From Actinomadura sp. NBRC 104412 (GTDB taxonomy: Bacteria; Actinomycetota; Actinomycetes; Streptosporangiales; Streptosporangiaceae): DNA of 64,000 nucleotides. The position numbers and the translations under genes are program-made. The stretch is from positions 62,001-126,000 of the forward strand of contig NZ_BSTM01000017.1 of assembly GCF_030269515.1 (NCBI RefSeq). The letters run 5' to 3'. Of this stretch, positions 1 to 8,054 are shown piece by piece. Under the pieces are notes generated by a model, which worked only from the letters and a program-made list of their open reading frames with translations, was not told the origin of the DNA and did not search any database. Position 1 is the first letter of the stretch. The number at the start of each line of letters is the position of its first letter.

Positions 1-2371
1 GCCGCAGCACCGCGCGGGCGGGAAGCATGGTCGCGGCCGCTCCGGGCCCCGCCACCAGCGCCAGGATCAGCACGAGCGGCACCGGCGGCGCGGACGGCAG
101 CGGCAGGCCGACCGCGCCCGCGAACATCACCAGCGCGACGCCCGCGACCAGCACGCCGGTCGCCACCCCGGTGCCCAGGACGATCGCGGTCTCCAGCCGC
201 AGCGACCGCAGCACCTGCCGCCGGGTCGCGCCGGTCAGCCGCAGCAGCTCGAACTCGCGGCGGCGCGACGCCGTGGCCAGCGCCTGCGTGGTGACCAGCC
301 CGATGACGGCGAACCCCGAGATCGCGGCGGCGGCGACGCGGGTGACGAAACCCTGCGCCCGCAGCTCCCGCGACCGCTCGGCCCGTGCCCGCCCGGCCGG
401 GATCGTCCTCGTCCCGGTGTAGCCGGCGGCGACGCGCTCCACTCCGGCGCCGCCCGCGACCAGGACCTGGTCGTCCAGCGGGGACGTGGCGTGCGCGGCC
501 ACCAGGTCGCGGTGCAGCAGCACGTCACCGACGCCCGCGCCGCGCTCGTAGATCGCCGCCACCCGCGGGCGGATTGGGGTGCCGTCGGCCAGCCACATCG
601 GCCGGACCGCCCCCACCTCGGCGCCGCCCGCCACGTTCCGGCTCAGCGCGACGGTGTCACCGCGCAGGTCGCCCAGCCGCCCGGCGACGACCTTCGGGTC
701 GAGGGTGCGCTCCAGGCCTTCCGGGCTCACGCCGCGGGCCGGGACGGACCTCAGCTCCTCCTCGCCCAGCTCCCGGACGACCATCACCACGGTCGTGTCC
801 TTCACGGCGGTCGCCGCCGTCACGCCCGGGACCGCCCGGACCGTCCGCGCGGTCTCGGCGGGCACGCCCGCGCCGTCCGAGACGATCACGTGCCGGGCGA
901 GCATCGCGTCCTCGGCCTGTACCTCGGCCGCGCGCACCATCGTCGTGTGGACGAACACCTGCACGCCCGCGTACGCGACCGCAAGCGCCGCCGGGGTGAG
1001 CACCGCACCCGCCCGCAACGCCGCGGCGCCCGCCGCGTGCGCGGCCAGCCCGCCGGAGACCGGGTCCACGCGCCGTGCCGCGCCGCCCAGCACCCGTGCA
1101 CCGGCACGCGCGATCACCGGGGCCAGCAGCGCCGTCGCCGCCATCTGGGAGATCACCAGGCCGCCGACGCCGAGCGCCGCCTCGGGGCCCGACGCCGCCG
1201 CCGACAGGCCCAGCGAGCCCAGCCCCAGCGCCAGGAACACCAGGCCGGTGACGGTCCGCCAGCGGGGCGTGCGCCGCCGTTCCGCCGCGGCCTCGCCGAG
1301 CGCCTGGACGGGATGGATCCGCGTCAGCCGCATCGAGGCGACCCGCGCCGACACCACCGCGATGGCGATCACGATCCCGCACGCGGCCAGCGCGGGCAGC
1401 GGGCTCAGCCCCAGCCCGAACCCGTCCGGAAGCACCCCGTTGCGCCGCATCGCCGCGTGCGCGGTCGCACCCAGCGGCAGCGACAGGATGCCGCCGGGCA
1501 GGCCGGCCGCCACGGCGGTCCGCGCGTTCTCCCGGATGATCTCGCGCCGTACCTGGCGGGGGGTGGCGCCGATCGCGCGCAGCAGCGCGTACTCGTGGCC
1601 GCGCTCACGGATCGACAGCGCGATCAGCCCGCCGACGACGATCAGCGCGACCATCACCGACGCTGCGCCGAGCGAGGAGGCCATGTCGCCGATGTCCGGC
1701 CGCGCCGCGGCCACGGCCGGGTTCTCGGCGTCCCCGCGCGCGTCGCCGGTCGCCACCCGCAGGCCGGGCACCGCCGCGCGCAGCCTCGCCACGTCCGGGT
1801 CGCCGAAGACCACGAGCGCGTCCGCGCGGGACGGGTGCCCGCTCAGCGCCGCGGCGGTCCCCGGGGCGACGTAGAGGCCCGCGGCCACGATCCCCGACAC
1901 CACGAACGGCTGCGGGGCCCCGTTCACCTGAAGCGTCGTCCGCTGTCCCGGCCTGAGGCCGGCCGCGGCGTCGACCGCGACCTCACCGGGTGCCTGGGGC
2001 GCGCGGCCCGCGCGCAGCACGGCCAGGCGGCTCCAGCCGTGCCCGGTGTAGGTCGTCCCGTCCGCGAGGGCGGCCGGGAACGACACGTCCGCGACCACGT
2101 CCCGGACGCCCGGCACCCGCCGCAGACGCCCGGCCGCCGCGACGGGCACGCGGGGCCGCTCGGTCACCGGACGCCGCCGCAGCTCCGGCTCCGAGCCCGG
2201 CGACCGTACCTTCGCCGACACCGTCCCCGGGCCCGTCACCACGGCCGCCGCCTCGGCGTACCGTGCGACCGGGGCGTGCGCCCGCGTCGCCGACTCCAGC
2301 AGCACCCCGCACGACCCGATGAGCGCGGCGGCGAACGCCAGCGCCGCGAAGATCCCGTACCGCGCGTTCAC
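1..2371 (-). CDS. ABC transporter permease, FtsX/MacB type (C-terminus cut by window start)
   Basis: About 790 codons are visible, open to the window edge, so the C-terminus is missing. The protein starts at GTG 2371 with a membrane segment (residues about 5-25), followed by a large extracytoplasmic region, an FtsX-like block containing ALLRAIGATPRQV (a hallmark of this family) with several membrane spans, a second extracytoplasmic region and a second FtsX-like block containing ELLRLTGATRRQVL. This duplicated layout is known from exporters of lipids, peptides or drugs. The start overlaps the stop of the upstream ATPase gene by 4 bases (GTGA), so the two are translationally coupled. The substrate cannot be told from sequence. 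Confidence 0.9.
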   Translation of the reverse strand, partial: MNARYGIFAALAFAAALIGSCGVLLESATRAHAPVARYAEAAAVVTGPGTVSAKVRSPGSEPELRRRPVTERPRVPVAAAGRLRRVPGVRDVVADVSFPAALADGTTYTGHGWSRLAVLRAGRAPQAPGEVAVDAAAGLRPGQRTTLQVNGAPQPFVVSGIVAAGLYVAPGTAAALSGHPSRADALVVFGDPDVARLRAAVPGLRVATGDARGDAENPAVAAARPDIGDMASSLGAASVMVALIVVGGLIALSIRERGHEYALLRAIGATPRQVRREIIRENARTAVAAGLPGGILSLPLGATAHAAMRRNGVLPDGFGLGLSPLPALAACGIVIAIAVVSARVASMRLTRIHPVQALGEAAAERRRTPRWRTVTGLVFLALGLGSLGLSAAASGPEAALGVGGLVISQMAATALLAPVIARAGARVLGGAARRVDPVSGGLAAHAAGAAALRAGAVLTPAALAVAYAGVQVFVHTTMVRAAEVQAEDAMLARHVIVSDGAGVPAETARTVRAVPGVTAATAVKDTTVVMVVRELGEEELRSVPARGVSPEGLERTLDPKVVAGRLGDLRGDTVALSRNVAGGAEVGAVRPMWLADGTPIRPRVAAIYERGAGVGDVLLHRDLVAAHATSPLDDQVLVAGGAGVERVAAGYTGTRTIPAGRARAERSRELRAQGFVTRVAAAAISGFAVIGLVTTQALATASRRREFELLRLTGATRRQVLRSLRLETAIVLGTGVATGVLVAGVALVMFAGAVGLPLPSAPPVPLVLILALVAGPGAAATMLPARAVLR

Positions 2372-3087
2372 AGGACCTCCCAGCGGCGCCGCACGGCCTC
2401 CACCGACGGGCGCGCGAGCTCGTCCACGATCCGCCCGGCGTCGAGGAACAGCACCGAGTCGGCCCACGCCGCCGCCACCGGGTCGTGCGTGACCAGGACG
2501 ATGGTCCGGCCGAGCGCGTCCACCGCCTCGCGCAGCAGCCGCAGCACCTCCCGCGCGGTACGGGGGTCGAGCGCGCCGGTCGGCTCGTCGGCGAACACCA
2601 CGTCGGGCTCGGTGATCAGCGCCCGGGCGATCGCCGCGCGCTGCTGCTGGCCACCCGACAGCTCGGAGGGACGGTGCGCGGTGCGATCCGCCAGCCCGAC
2701 GCGCCGCACGAGCTCGGCCAGCAGCGCGGGGTCGGCCTCGCGGCCCGCCAGGCGCAGCGGCAGCGTGACGTTCTGCTCCACCGTCATCGACGGGATCAGG
2801 TTGAACGCCTGGAAGACGAAGCCGATCCGGTCGCGGCGCAGCCGCGTCCGCTTGGCCTCGCTGAGGGAGTTCAGGTTCACCTCGCCGATGCGGACCGACC
2901 CCGAGGTCGGCCTGTCCAGACCGGACGCGCAATGCAGGAAGGTGCTCTTGCCCGATCCCGAGGGGCCCATCACCGCGGTGAGCCGCCCGCGCGGGAACTC
3001 CCAAGTGACGTCGTCGAGAGCGGTGACGTGCCCGTAGGTCTTGGAGACGCGCTCCAGGCGTACCGCCGTGCCCGTGGCCGTGTTCAT
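2368..3087 (-). CDS. ABC transporter ATP-binding protein (MacB/LolD-like)
   Basis: A 239-residue ATPase that powers the adjacent FtsX-type permease. Visible motifs are Walker A GPSGSGKST, signature LSGGQQQRAAIARAL, Walker B DVVFADEPTGALD and the switch histidine in LVTHD. This is the usual set for the MacB/LolD subfamily (cytoplasmic, one ATPase per permease). ATG 3087 was chosen because it begins MNTATGTAVRLERVSKTYG; an in-frame GTG 36 bases upstream would add a non-conserved tail. The gene is divergent from the histidine kinase at 3198, so the two-component system probably controls it. Confidence 0.95.
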   Translation of the reverse strand: MNTATGTAVRLERVSKTYGHVTALDDVTWEFPRGRLTAVMGPSGSGKSTFLHCASGLDRPTSGSVRIGEVNLNSLSEAKRTRLRRDRIGFVFQAFNLIPSMTVEQNVTLPLRLAGREADPALLAELVRRVGLADRTAHRPSELSGGQQQRAAIARALITEPDVVFADEPTGALDPRTAREVLRLLREAVDALGRTIVLVTHDPVAAAWADSVLFLDAGRIVDELARPSVEAVRRRWEVL

Positions 3088-3090
3088 GGG

Positions 3091-3163
3091 CCGAACGTAG
3101 GTTCGGCTACCGCGCGGCCACATCAGTGCGCACTACCGGATCAATGGTGTAGCGCGCTACACC
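3091..3163. promoter_or_regulatory. Divergent control region with three palindromes
   Basis: Between the ABC operon (start 3087) and the kinase gene (start 3198) lie three perfect inverted repeats: CCGAAC-gtag-GTTCGG at 3091-3106, AGTGCGCACT at 3125-3134, and the uninterrupted 18-base palindrome GGTGTAGCGCGCTACACC at 3146-3163. The last two share a TAG(T/C)GCGC-like core and have centres 25 bases apart. They are plausible binding sites for the LuxR-type response regulator encoded at 4415-5053. The assignment to that protein is inference. Confidence 0.6.
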
Positions 3164-3197
3164 GACAACGGCTCAAACCGTCGATTACCGTTCTCGC

Positions 3198-4427
3198 GTG
3201 AGGACCGCGTTGAGGCGCGCAGGCGCCGCCACACTCGCCCTGGTCGAAGGGCTGCGCACCGGGTTGCCGGCGCTGGCGGGGCTGATCGTGCTTCCGGTGG
3301 TCGTGGGGCTGTCCCTGCTGGTCGTCGCCCTGCCCCTGCTGCCCGACCTGATGCGTCCCGTACGGGCGCTGACACGCATCGAACGGCGCCGCGCCGGACG
3401 GCTGCTCGGCCGCGAGATCCCCGGGCCGGGTGAACCACCGGACGGTCCCGCGCTGCGGCAGGCGGCGCATCTGCTGCGTTCGGCCTCCACCTGGCGCGAC
3501 CTGGCGTGGATGGCGCTGCACGGGCTCACCGGACCGGTCGTGGCCATCATGGCGGTCGGCCTGTGGCCGTCCCTGATCGTCTCGCTGACCCTGCCGCTGT
3601 GGTGGTGGGCGGCCCCGGGGACCTCGCCGTCGGCGTTCATCGCCATCGACAGCTGGCCCAAGGCGCTCACGATGCCGTTCCTCCAGGCCGCGATGTACGC
3701 GGCCATCCTGTTCTGGGGCCTGCCGTGGATCGTGCGCGGACAGGCGCTGCTCGCCGAGTACCTGCTGCGTCCCACCCGTGGCGTCACGCTCGCCCGCCGC
3801 GTCGAACGGCTCGCCGAGACCCGCGCCGAGGCCCTGGAGGCGCACGGCGCCGAGCTGCGCCGCATCGAACGCGACCTGCACGACGGCACCCAGGCGCAGC
3901 TCGTGGCGGCCGTCCTGCGCCTCGGCCTGGCCGACGGCCGCTTCGACACCGATCCCGGCGCCGCCCGCGCCCTGTTCCTTGAGGCCCGGGAGGGCGTGGA
4001 GGAGGCCCTCGCCCAGCTCCGCACCGTCATCCGCGGCATCTATCCGCCGATCCTGTCCGACCGCGGCCTGCCGGGCGCCATCCGCGCCCTGGCCGCCGGG
4101 CAGCACATCCCGATCGGCCTGGACCTGGGCGACCCCGGGCGCGCCCCCGCCGCCGTGGAGGCCGCCGCCTACTTCACCGTCGCAGAAGCGCTCACCAACA
4201 TCGCCAGGCACAGCGGCGCGGGCCGCGCCGAGGTCCATCTGTCGCGCACCGGCGGGTCCCTGCGCGTCCTGGTACGGGACGACGGCAAGGGCGGCGCCGA
4301 CGCGGCCAAGGGCAGCGGGCTGGCGGGGATCCGCCGCCGGGTGGCGGCGCTCGACGGGACCGTCCGCATCGACAGCCCCGCCGGCCGGGGCACGACCCTT
4401 GAGGTGGAGCTGCCGTGCGCGTCGTGA
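3198..4427 (+). CDS. Sensor histidine kinase, HisKA_3 (NarL-partner) type
   Basis: A 409-residue kinase. The N-terminal half carries four hydrophobic segments (about residues 25-50, 110-135, 135-150 and 165-185). The dimerisation/phosphoacceptor motif ERDLHDGTQAQ follows, with the predicted phosphorylated histidine at 228, and the C-terminus is a HATPase domain (N box EALTNIARHS, G boxes DDGKGG and GSGLAGIRRR). The sensor portion resembles the multi-pass sensors of actinobacterial kinases paired with ABC exporters. GTG 3198 gives the conserved length. The gene overlaps the response regulator by 13 bases, so they are co-translated. Confidence 0.93.
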   Translation: MRTALRRAGAATLALVEGLRTGLPALAGLIVLPVVVGLSLLVVALPLLPDLMRPVRALTRIERRRAGRLLGREIPGPGEPPDGPALRQAAHLLRSASTWRDLAWMALHGLTGPVVAIMAVGLWPSLIVSLTLPLWWWAAPGTSPSAFIAIDSWPKALTMPFLQAAMYAAILFWGLPWIVRGQALLAEYLLRPTRGVTLARRVERLAETRAEALEAHGAELRRIERDLHDGTQAQLVAAVLRLGLADGRFDTDPGAARALFLEAREGVEEALAQLRTVIRGIYPPILSDRGLPGAIRALAAGQHIPIGLDLGDPGRAPAAVEAAAYFTVAEALTNIARHSGAGRAEVHLSRTGGSLRVLVRDDGKGGADAAKGSGLAGIRRRVAALDGTVRIDSPAGRGTTLEVELPCAS

Positions 4428-5053
4428 TCGCCGAGGACAACGCGCTCCTGCGGGAGGGCCTGGTGCTGCTGCTGACCAGCGGGGGACACGAGGTCGCCGC
4501 CGTCGCCTCCAGCGGTCCCGACGTGCTGCCCGCCCTGCTGGAGCACCGGCCCGACGCCGCCGTCCTGGACGTGCGGCTCCCGCCCGGCTTCCGGGACGAG
4601 GGGCTGCGCGCCGCCATCGCCGCCCGCAGGGAACTGCCGGGCCTGCCCGTCCTGGTGCTGTCCCAGTACGTCGAGGAGACCTACGCCGCCGAGCTGGTCG
4701 CGGGCGGCGCCGCGGGCGTCGGCTACCTGCTCAAGGACCGCGTCGGCCGGGTCGAGGAGTTCCTGGAGGCCCTCGACCGCGTGGCCGCCGGAGGCACCGC
4801 CCTGGACCCCGAGGTCGTCTCCCAGCTCATCGCGTCCCGCAACGACCCTCTCAGCGCGCTCACGCCGCGCGAACGCGAGGTGCTGGGGCTCATGGCCCAG
4901 GGCCTGGACAACGCGACCATCGCGACCACGCTCTTCATCACCGAGCGTTCCGTCAGCAAGCACATCGGGTCCATCTTCACCAAGCTCGGCCTGCCCCACA
5001 CCGACTCGGGGCACCGCCGCGTCCTGGCCGTCCTGGCGTACCTCAACTCGTGA
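4415..5053 (+). CDS. Response regulator, NarL/LuxR family
   Basis: A 212-residue regulator: receiver domain at residues 1-125 with acidic pair E7-D8 and predicted phosphorylated Asp52 (AAVLDVRLP), Lys in YLLKDRVG, then a LuxR-type helix-turn-helix at about 143-205 (LTPREREVLGLMAQGLDNATIA). It starts at GTG 4415 inside the kinase gene. It probably regulates the divergent ABC exporter through the palindromes at 3091-3163, the usual arrangement for such pairs; the signal is unknown. Confidence 0.95.
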   Translation: MRVVIAEDNALLREGLVLLLTSGGHEVAAVASSGPDVLPALLEHRPDAAVLDVRLPPGFRDEGLRAAIAARRELPGLPVLVLSQYVEETYAAELVAGGAAGVGYLLKDRVGRVEEFLEALDRVAAGGTALDPEVVSQLIASRNDPLSALTPREREVLGLMAQGLDNATIATTLFITERSVSKHIGSIFTKLGLPHTDSGHRRVLAVLAYLNS

Positions 5054-5082
5054 GCCGCTCGCGGCCGTGGGAGCATTCGCGC

Positions 5083-5967
5083 ATGGACGATCTGGTGGAT
5101 CCGGAGGACTGGCCCGGCCGCGATCGCAGCGACGCCGAGCTGGACGCCGCCTACAACGTGCGCGCCAAGGCGGGGGAGGAACTGTTCGGACGCCTGATGG
5201 TCCGCTACCGGGAGATGTCGGACGCGGCCGTGGACGGGCTGCCCGGTCACCCCGGCGTGGTCTACGACGAGGCGAGCGGGGAGCGCCTCGACGTGTGGGG
5301 CGTCGCCGAAGGGGACCTGCGGCCCGCCTTCATGTTCCTGCACGGCGGGTACTGGAGGGCGCTGTCGCGCGCGGATTCGGCGTTCATGGCGCGGATGCTG
5401 CATGAGCAGGGTGTGGCCACGGTCGTCCCCGACTACACGCTCGCCCCGGAGGCGACGCTGGAGGAGATCGTCCGGCAGACGCGGGCGGCGGTCGCGTGGG
5501 TGTACCGGCACGGGCGCGAGCACGGGATCGACCCCGGCCGCCTCGTGGTCGGCGGCAGCTCGGCGGGCGGGCACCTGACCGCGATGACCATGGTGGGCGG
5601 CTGGCAGCGCGGGCTGGGCCTGCCGGAGGACGTGGTGAAGGCGGCGATGCCGTTCAGCGGCCTGTTCGACATCCGCCCGCTGGTGCGCGTCTACGTCAAC
5701 GAGTGGCTGGGACTGGACGTGCGGCGCGCGGCGGCGCTGAGCCCGGAACTGCTCCCGGCCGAGCGCCGGTGCAGGACGGTCGTCGCGGTCGCCGAGCACG
5801 ACGGGTCCGGGTTCCTGGAGCAGTCCCGCCGCTTCGCCCGGCACTGGGGACCGGCCGCCGAGCTGATGGTCGTCGAGGGCCGCGACCACTTCGACGTCGT
5901 CCTGGACCTGGCCGACCCCGCGTCACGGGTGAGCCGCGCCCTGCTCGGCCTCGTCCGGGAGCCGTGA
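5083..5967 (+). CDS. Kynurenine formamidase-like alpha/beta hydrolase
   Basis: A 294-residue alpha/beta hydrolase. The oxyanion motif HGGYW (His87) and nucleophile elbow G-S-S-A-G (Ser160) are those of arylformamidases, which hydrolyse N-formylkynurenine to kynurenine in tryptophan breakdown. The acid and base are probably in VAEHDGSG and GRDHFDV near the C-terminus. The nearby kynureninase, 3-hydroxyanthranilate dioxygenase and ACMS decarboxylase genes support this role. ATG 5083 was chosen because it has a GGGAG-like ribosome site and begins 29 bases after the response regulator stop. Its last 45 bases overlap the 3' end of the convergent LysR gene. A general carboxylesterase is the main alternative. 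Confidence 0.85.
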   Translation: MDDLVDPEDWPGRDRSDAELDAAYNVRAKAGEELFGRLMVRYREMSDAAVDGLPGHPGVVYDEASGERLDVWGVAEGDLRPAFMFLHGGYWRALSRADSAFMARMLHEQGVATVVPDYTLAPEATLEEIVRQTRAAVAWVYRHGREHGIDPGRLVVGGSSAGGHLTAMTMVGGWQRGLGLPEDVVKAAMPFSGLFDIRPLVRVYVNEWLGLDVRRAAALSPELLPAERRCRTVVAVAEHDGSGFLEQSRRFARHWGPAAELMVVEGRDHFDVVLDLADPASRVSRALLGLVREP

Positions 5968-6885
5968 CAGCAGCGCCGCCTGCTCGCGCAGGTGGTCCAG
6001 CATCAGCCGGGCGGACGGGGTGAGCGACCGCCCGGCGGGCAGCGTCACCCCGACCTGGCGGCGGACGGGCTCCAGCGGCACCGGCAGCGGCGCGATCCCG
6101 TCGTCGGTGCGGGCCACCAGGTCCGGCAGCGCCGCGATCATGTCGGTGTCCCTGACCAGGGTGCGGACGGTCAGGATCGAGGTGCACTCGACCAGGTTCG
6201 CGGGCAGCCGCAGGCCCTGGTCGCGGAAGACCTGTTCCAGCTCCCGGCGGAGCGCGGTCCGCTCCAGCGGCAGCACCCACGGGTAGCCGGTCAGGTCGCG
6301 CAGGCTCAGGCCGGGTCTGGAGCGGGCCGGATGGCCGTGCCGGGCGACGAGCCGCACCGGCTCGCCGTAGAGGGTGATCTGGCGCAGCCCGTGCAGGTCG
6401 TCGATCGGGTTGAGCCGGCCCAGGATCAGGTCGATCTCGCCGTCCAGCAGCCGCGGCACCTGCGCGTCGAAGGTGGCCTCCTGGACGATCACGGTAAGGC
6501 CGGGCCTGGCCGCCTTGAGCGCGGCGATGGCCCGCGGCAGCAGGACGTTGGAACCGGCCAGCAGCGTCCCGATGGTCACCGTCCCGACCTGGGCGTCGGC
6601 CAGCCCGGAGATCCGCTCCCCGGCCCGGCGCAGCTCCGCCAGGACGGCCCGCGCGTGCTCGGTGAACGCCTCGCCGAACAGCGTCGGTGTCATCCCGCGC
6701 GGGCCGCGGGTGAACAGCGGGACGTCCAGGATCCGCTCCAGCTCGCGCAGGGAGCGGGTGGCGGCGGGCTGGGCCACGTGCAGACGCTCGGCGGCGCGCA
6801 GCACGCTTCCGTGGTCGGCGATGGCCACCACCAGGACCAGATGCCGCAGCTTCAGCCGCCCGTCGAGGAGGTCGAGGGACCGCAT
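5923..6885 (-). CDS. LysR-family transcriptional regulator
   Basis: A 320-residue LysR protein: winged helix-turn-helix at residues about 12-70 (HGSVLRAAERLHVAQPAATRS), linker helix, then a periplasmic-binding-protein-like effector domain at about 95-305. The N-terminal RLKLRHLVLVVAIADHGSV resembles the GbpR/PcaQ branch, whose members control aromatic-acid breakdown; this is family resemblance only. The gene is divergent from the aminomuconate deaminase gene and probably regulates it through the inverted repeats at 6894-6946. It converges with and overlaps the formamidase gene by 45 bases, which is unusual between two functional genes. Confidence 0.93.
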   Translation of the reverse strand: MRSLDLLDGRLKLRHLVLVVAIADHGSVLRAAERLHVAQPAATRSLRELERILDVPLFTRGPRGMTPTLFGEAFTEHARAVLAELRRAGERISGLADAQVGTVTIGTLLAGSNVLLPRAIAALKAARPGLTVIVQEATFDAQVPRLLDGEIDLILGRLNPIDDLHGLRQITLYGEPVRLVARHGHPARSRPGLSLRDLTGYPWVLPLERTALRRELEQVFRDQGLRLPANLVECTSILTVRTLVRDTDMIAALPDLVARTDDGIAPLPVPLEPVRRQVGVTLPAGRSLTPSARLMLDHLREQAALLSRLPDEAEQGAAHP

Positions 6886-6893
6886 GTCCGCAT

Positions 6894-6946
6894 GCTATGC
6901 CCGAATCGTATACCCCTCATCCCGAAGGGTATTGGAAAGGCATAGC
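6894..6946. promoter_or_regulatory. Nested inverted repeats, probable LysR operator
   Basis: ATACCC-N11-GGGTAT at 6910-6932 is a T-N11-A type site, the classic LysR recognition pattern. It sits inside a second inverted repeat, GCTATGCC at 6894-6901 and GGCATAGC at 6939-6946. The pair lies directly upstream of the LysR start (6885) and of the catabolic operon on the other strand. This fits autoregulation and divergent activation. Sequence symmetry is seen; protein identity is inferred. Confidence 0.75.
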
Positions 6947-6977
6947 GGGCTGCTGAATCATCACGGGTAGAGGTGCC

Positions 6978-7031
6978 ATGCATATGAACGGCGGGCACAT
7001 GAACGGCGGGCACATGAACGGCGGGACATGA
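6978..7031 (+). CDS. Leader mini-ORF, 17 codons, MNGGH repeats
   Basis: ATG 6978 follows a good AGAGG ribosome site and reads MHMNGGHMNGGHMNGGT then stop. It is built from 15-base repeats. Its TGA (7029-7031) overlaps a new ATG at 7028 that reads MNGGT and stops at 7043-7045, overlapping the ATG of the deaminase gene at 7042. The deaminase ATG itself has only GGCGGG upstream, so translation may arrive by coupling. No function is known for the peptide; it may be only a relay. Confidence 0.4.
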   Translation: MHMNGGHMNGGHMNGGT

Positions 7032-7041
7032 ACGGCGGGAC
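6984..7041. repeat. Tandem 15/14-bp repeat carrying start codons
   Basis: Four tandem copies of an ATGAACGGCGGG(C)AC-type unit begin at 6984, 6999, 7014 and 7028, with the gene start at 7042. Spacings are 15, 15, 14 and 14 bases, so successive ATGs change frame. The repeat may vary in copy number by slippage and thereby change how ribosomes reach the deaminase start. Confidence 0.9.
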
Positions 7042-7485
7042 ATGAGCGACGACGCGATCGTGGTCGAGGGGAAGGCCCCGCCGCGCGGGCGGTTCCCGCA
7101 CGTGAAGCGGGCCGGCGACTTCCTGTTCGTGTCCGGCACCAGCTCGCGCCGCCCGGACGGGACGTTCGCGGGCGCGAGCGCCGACCCGATGGGCGTGACC
7201 GACCTGGACATCCGCGAGCAGACCCGCGCGGTGATCGAGAACGTCCGCGACCTGCTGCGCGCCGCCGGCGGTGACCTGTCCGACCTGGTCAACGTCACCG
7301 CCTACCTGGTCAGCATGAACGACTTCGGCGGGTACAACGAGGTGTACGGCGAGTACTTCGACGAGACGGGGCCGGCCCGCACGACCGTCGCCGTGCACCA
7401 GCTCCCGCACCCGCACCTGCTGATCGAGATGGCGTGCGTGGCGTACCTCCCCGAACGAACCCAGGCCGAGAAGGGATTCCGATGA
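7042..7485 (+). CDS. 2-aminomuconate deaminase, RidA/YjgF family
   Basis: A 147-residue RidA-fold protein. The N-terminus (GKAPPRGRFPHVKRAGDFL) and the core (GTSSRRPDGTF, EQTRAVIENVRDLL) resemble NbaF/AmnD-type 2-aminomuconate deaminases, which release ammonia from 2-aminomuconate to give 4-oxalocrotonate. The neighbours (dioxygenase and ACMS decarboxylase) make the same substrate line. The stop overlaps the dioxygenase ATG by 4 bases. The start ATG 7042 is the last of a ladder of five repeated ATGs, so the real initiation site needs care. A general RidA imine deaminase is the alternative. Confidence 0.85.
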   Translation: MSDDAIVVEGKAPPRGRFPHVKRAGDFLFVSGTSSRRPDGTFAGASADPMGVTDLDIREQTRAVIENVRDLLRAAGGDLSDLVNVTAYLVSMNDFGGYNEVYGEYFDETGPARTTVAVHQLPHPHLLIEMACVAYLPERTQAEKGFR

Positions 7486-8054
7486 CCCTGCCGAAGCTGA
7501 CCCACGGCCACGCGTTCAACTTCCAGCGGTGGATCGACGAGCACCGCGACCTGCTCAAGCCGCCGGTCGGCAACGTCCAGGTGTTCGAGGACGCCGGGAT
7601 GATCGTCATGGTGGTCGGCGGGCCGAACCAGCGCACCGACTTCCACGACGACCCGATCGAGGAGTTCTTCTACCAGCTCAAGGGCAACATGGTGCTGCGT
7701 GTCATGGAGGAGGAGGGCAAGCCCCCCGTGGACGTGCAGATCAACGAGGGCGACGTGTTCCTGCTGCCCCCGCACGTCCGGCACTCGCCGCAGCGCCCCG
7801 AGCCGGGCAGCATCGGCCTGGTCGTCGAGGTGGCGCGGCCCGAGGGGATGCCGGAGGGCTTCGAGTGGTACTGCCTGAACTGCCATCACCTCGTGCATCG
7901 CGCCGAGTTGCAGGTCCGGTCGATCGTGGACGACCTGCCCCCGGTGTTCCAGGGCTTCTACGAGGGCGACCGCACGTGCGGTAACTGCGGTGCCGTCCAC
8001 CCCGGCAAGGAGTGGCCCGAGGAGGCCCGGCCCCAGACTCGCGTCCGCTCATGA
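7482..8054 (+). CDS. nbaC: 3-hydroxyanthranilate 3,4-dioxygenase
   Basis: A 190-residue cupin that opens the ring of 3-hydroxyanthranilate to 2-amino-3-carboxymuconate semialdehyde. Candidate Fe(II) ligands are His55 and Glu61 in HDDPIEEFFYQ and a histidine of PPHVRHSPQRP (His98 or His101). The C-terminal rubredoxin-like second iron site of bacterial enzymes is intact: Cys131-x2-Cys134 and Cys166-x2-Cys169. Length matches the bacterial family. It overlaps both neighbours by 4 bases (ATGA), so deaminase, dioxygenase and decarboxylase are tightly coupled. Confidence 0.95.
   Translation: MTLPKLTHGHAFNFQRWIDEHRDLLKPPVGNVQVFEDAGMIVMVVGGPNQRTDFHDDPIEEFFYQLKGNMVLRVMEEEGKPPVDVQINEGDVFLLPPHVRHSPQRPEPGSIGLVVEVARPEGMPEGFEWYCLNCHHLVHRAELQVRSIVDDLPPVFQGFYEGDRTCGNCGAVHPGKEWPEEARPQTRVRS

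Noticed and set aside
491..3037. 848-codon open frame on the plus strand opposite the ABC genes
   Set aside because: It is Arg/His/Pro/Gln-rich shadow sequence of the real minus-strand permease and ATPase, which carry clear family motifs.
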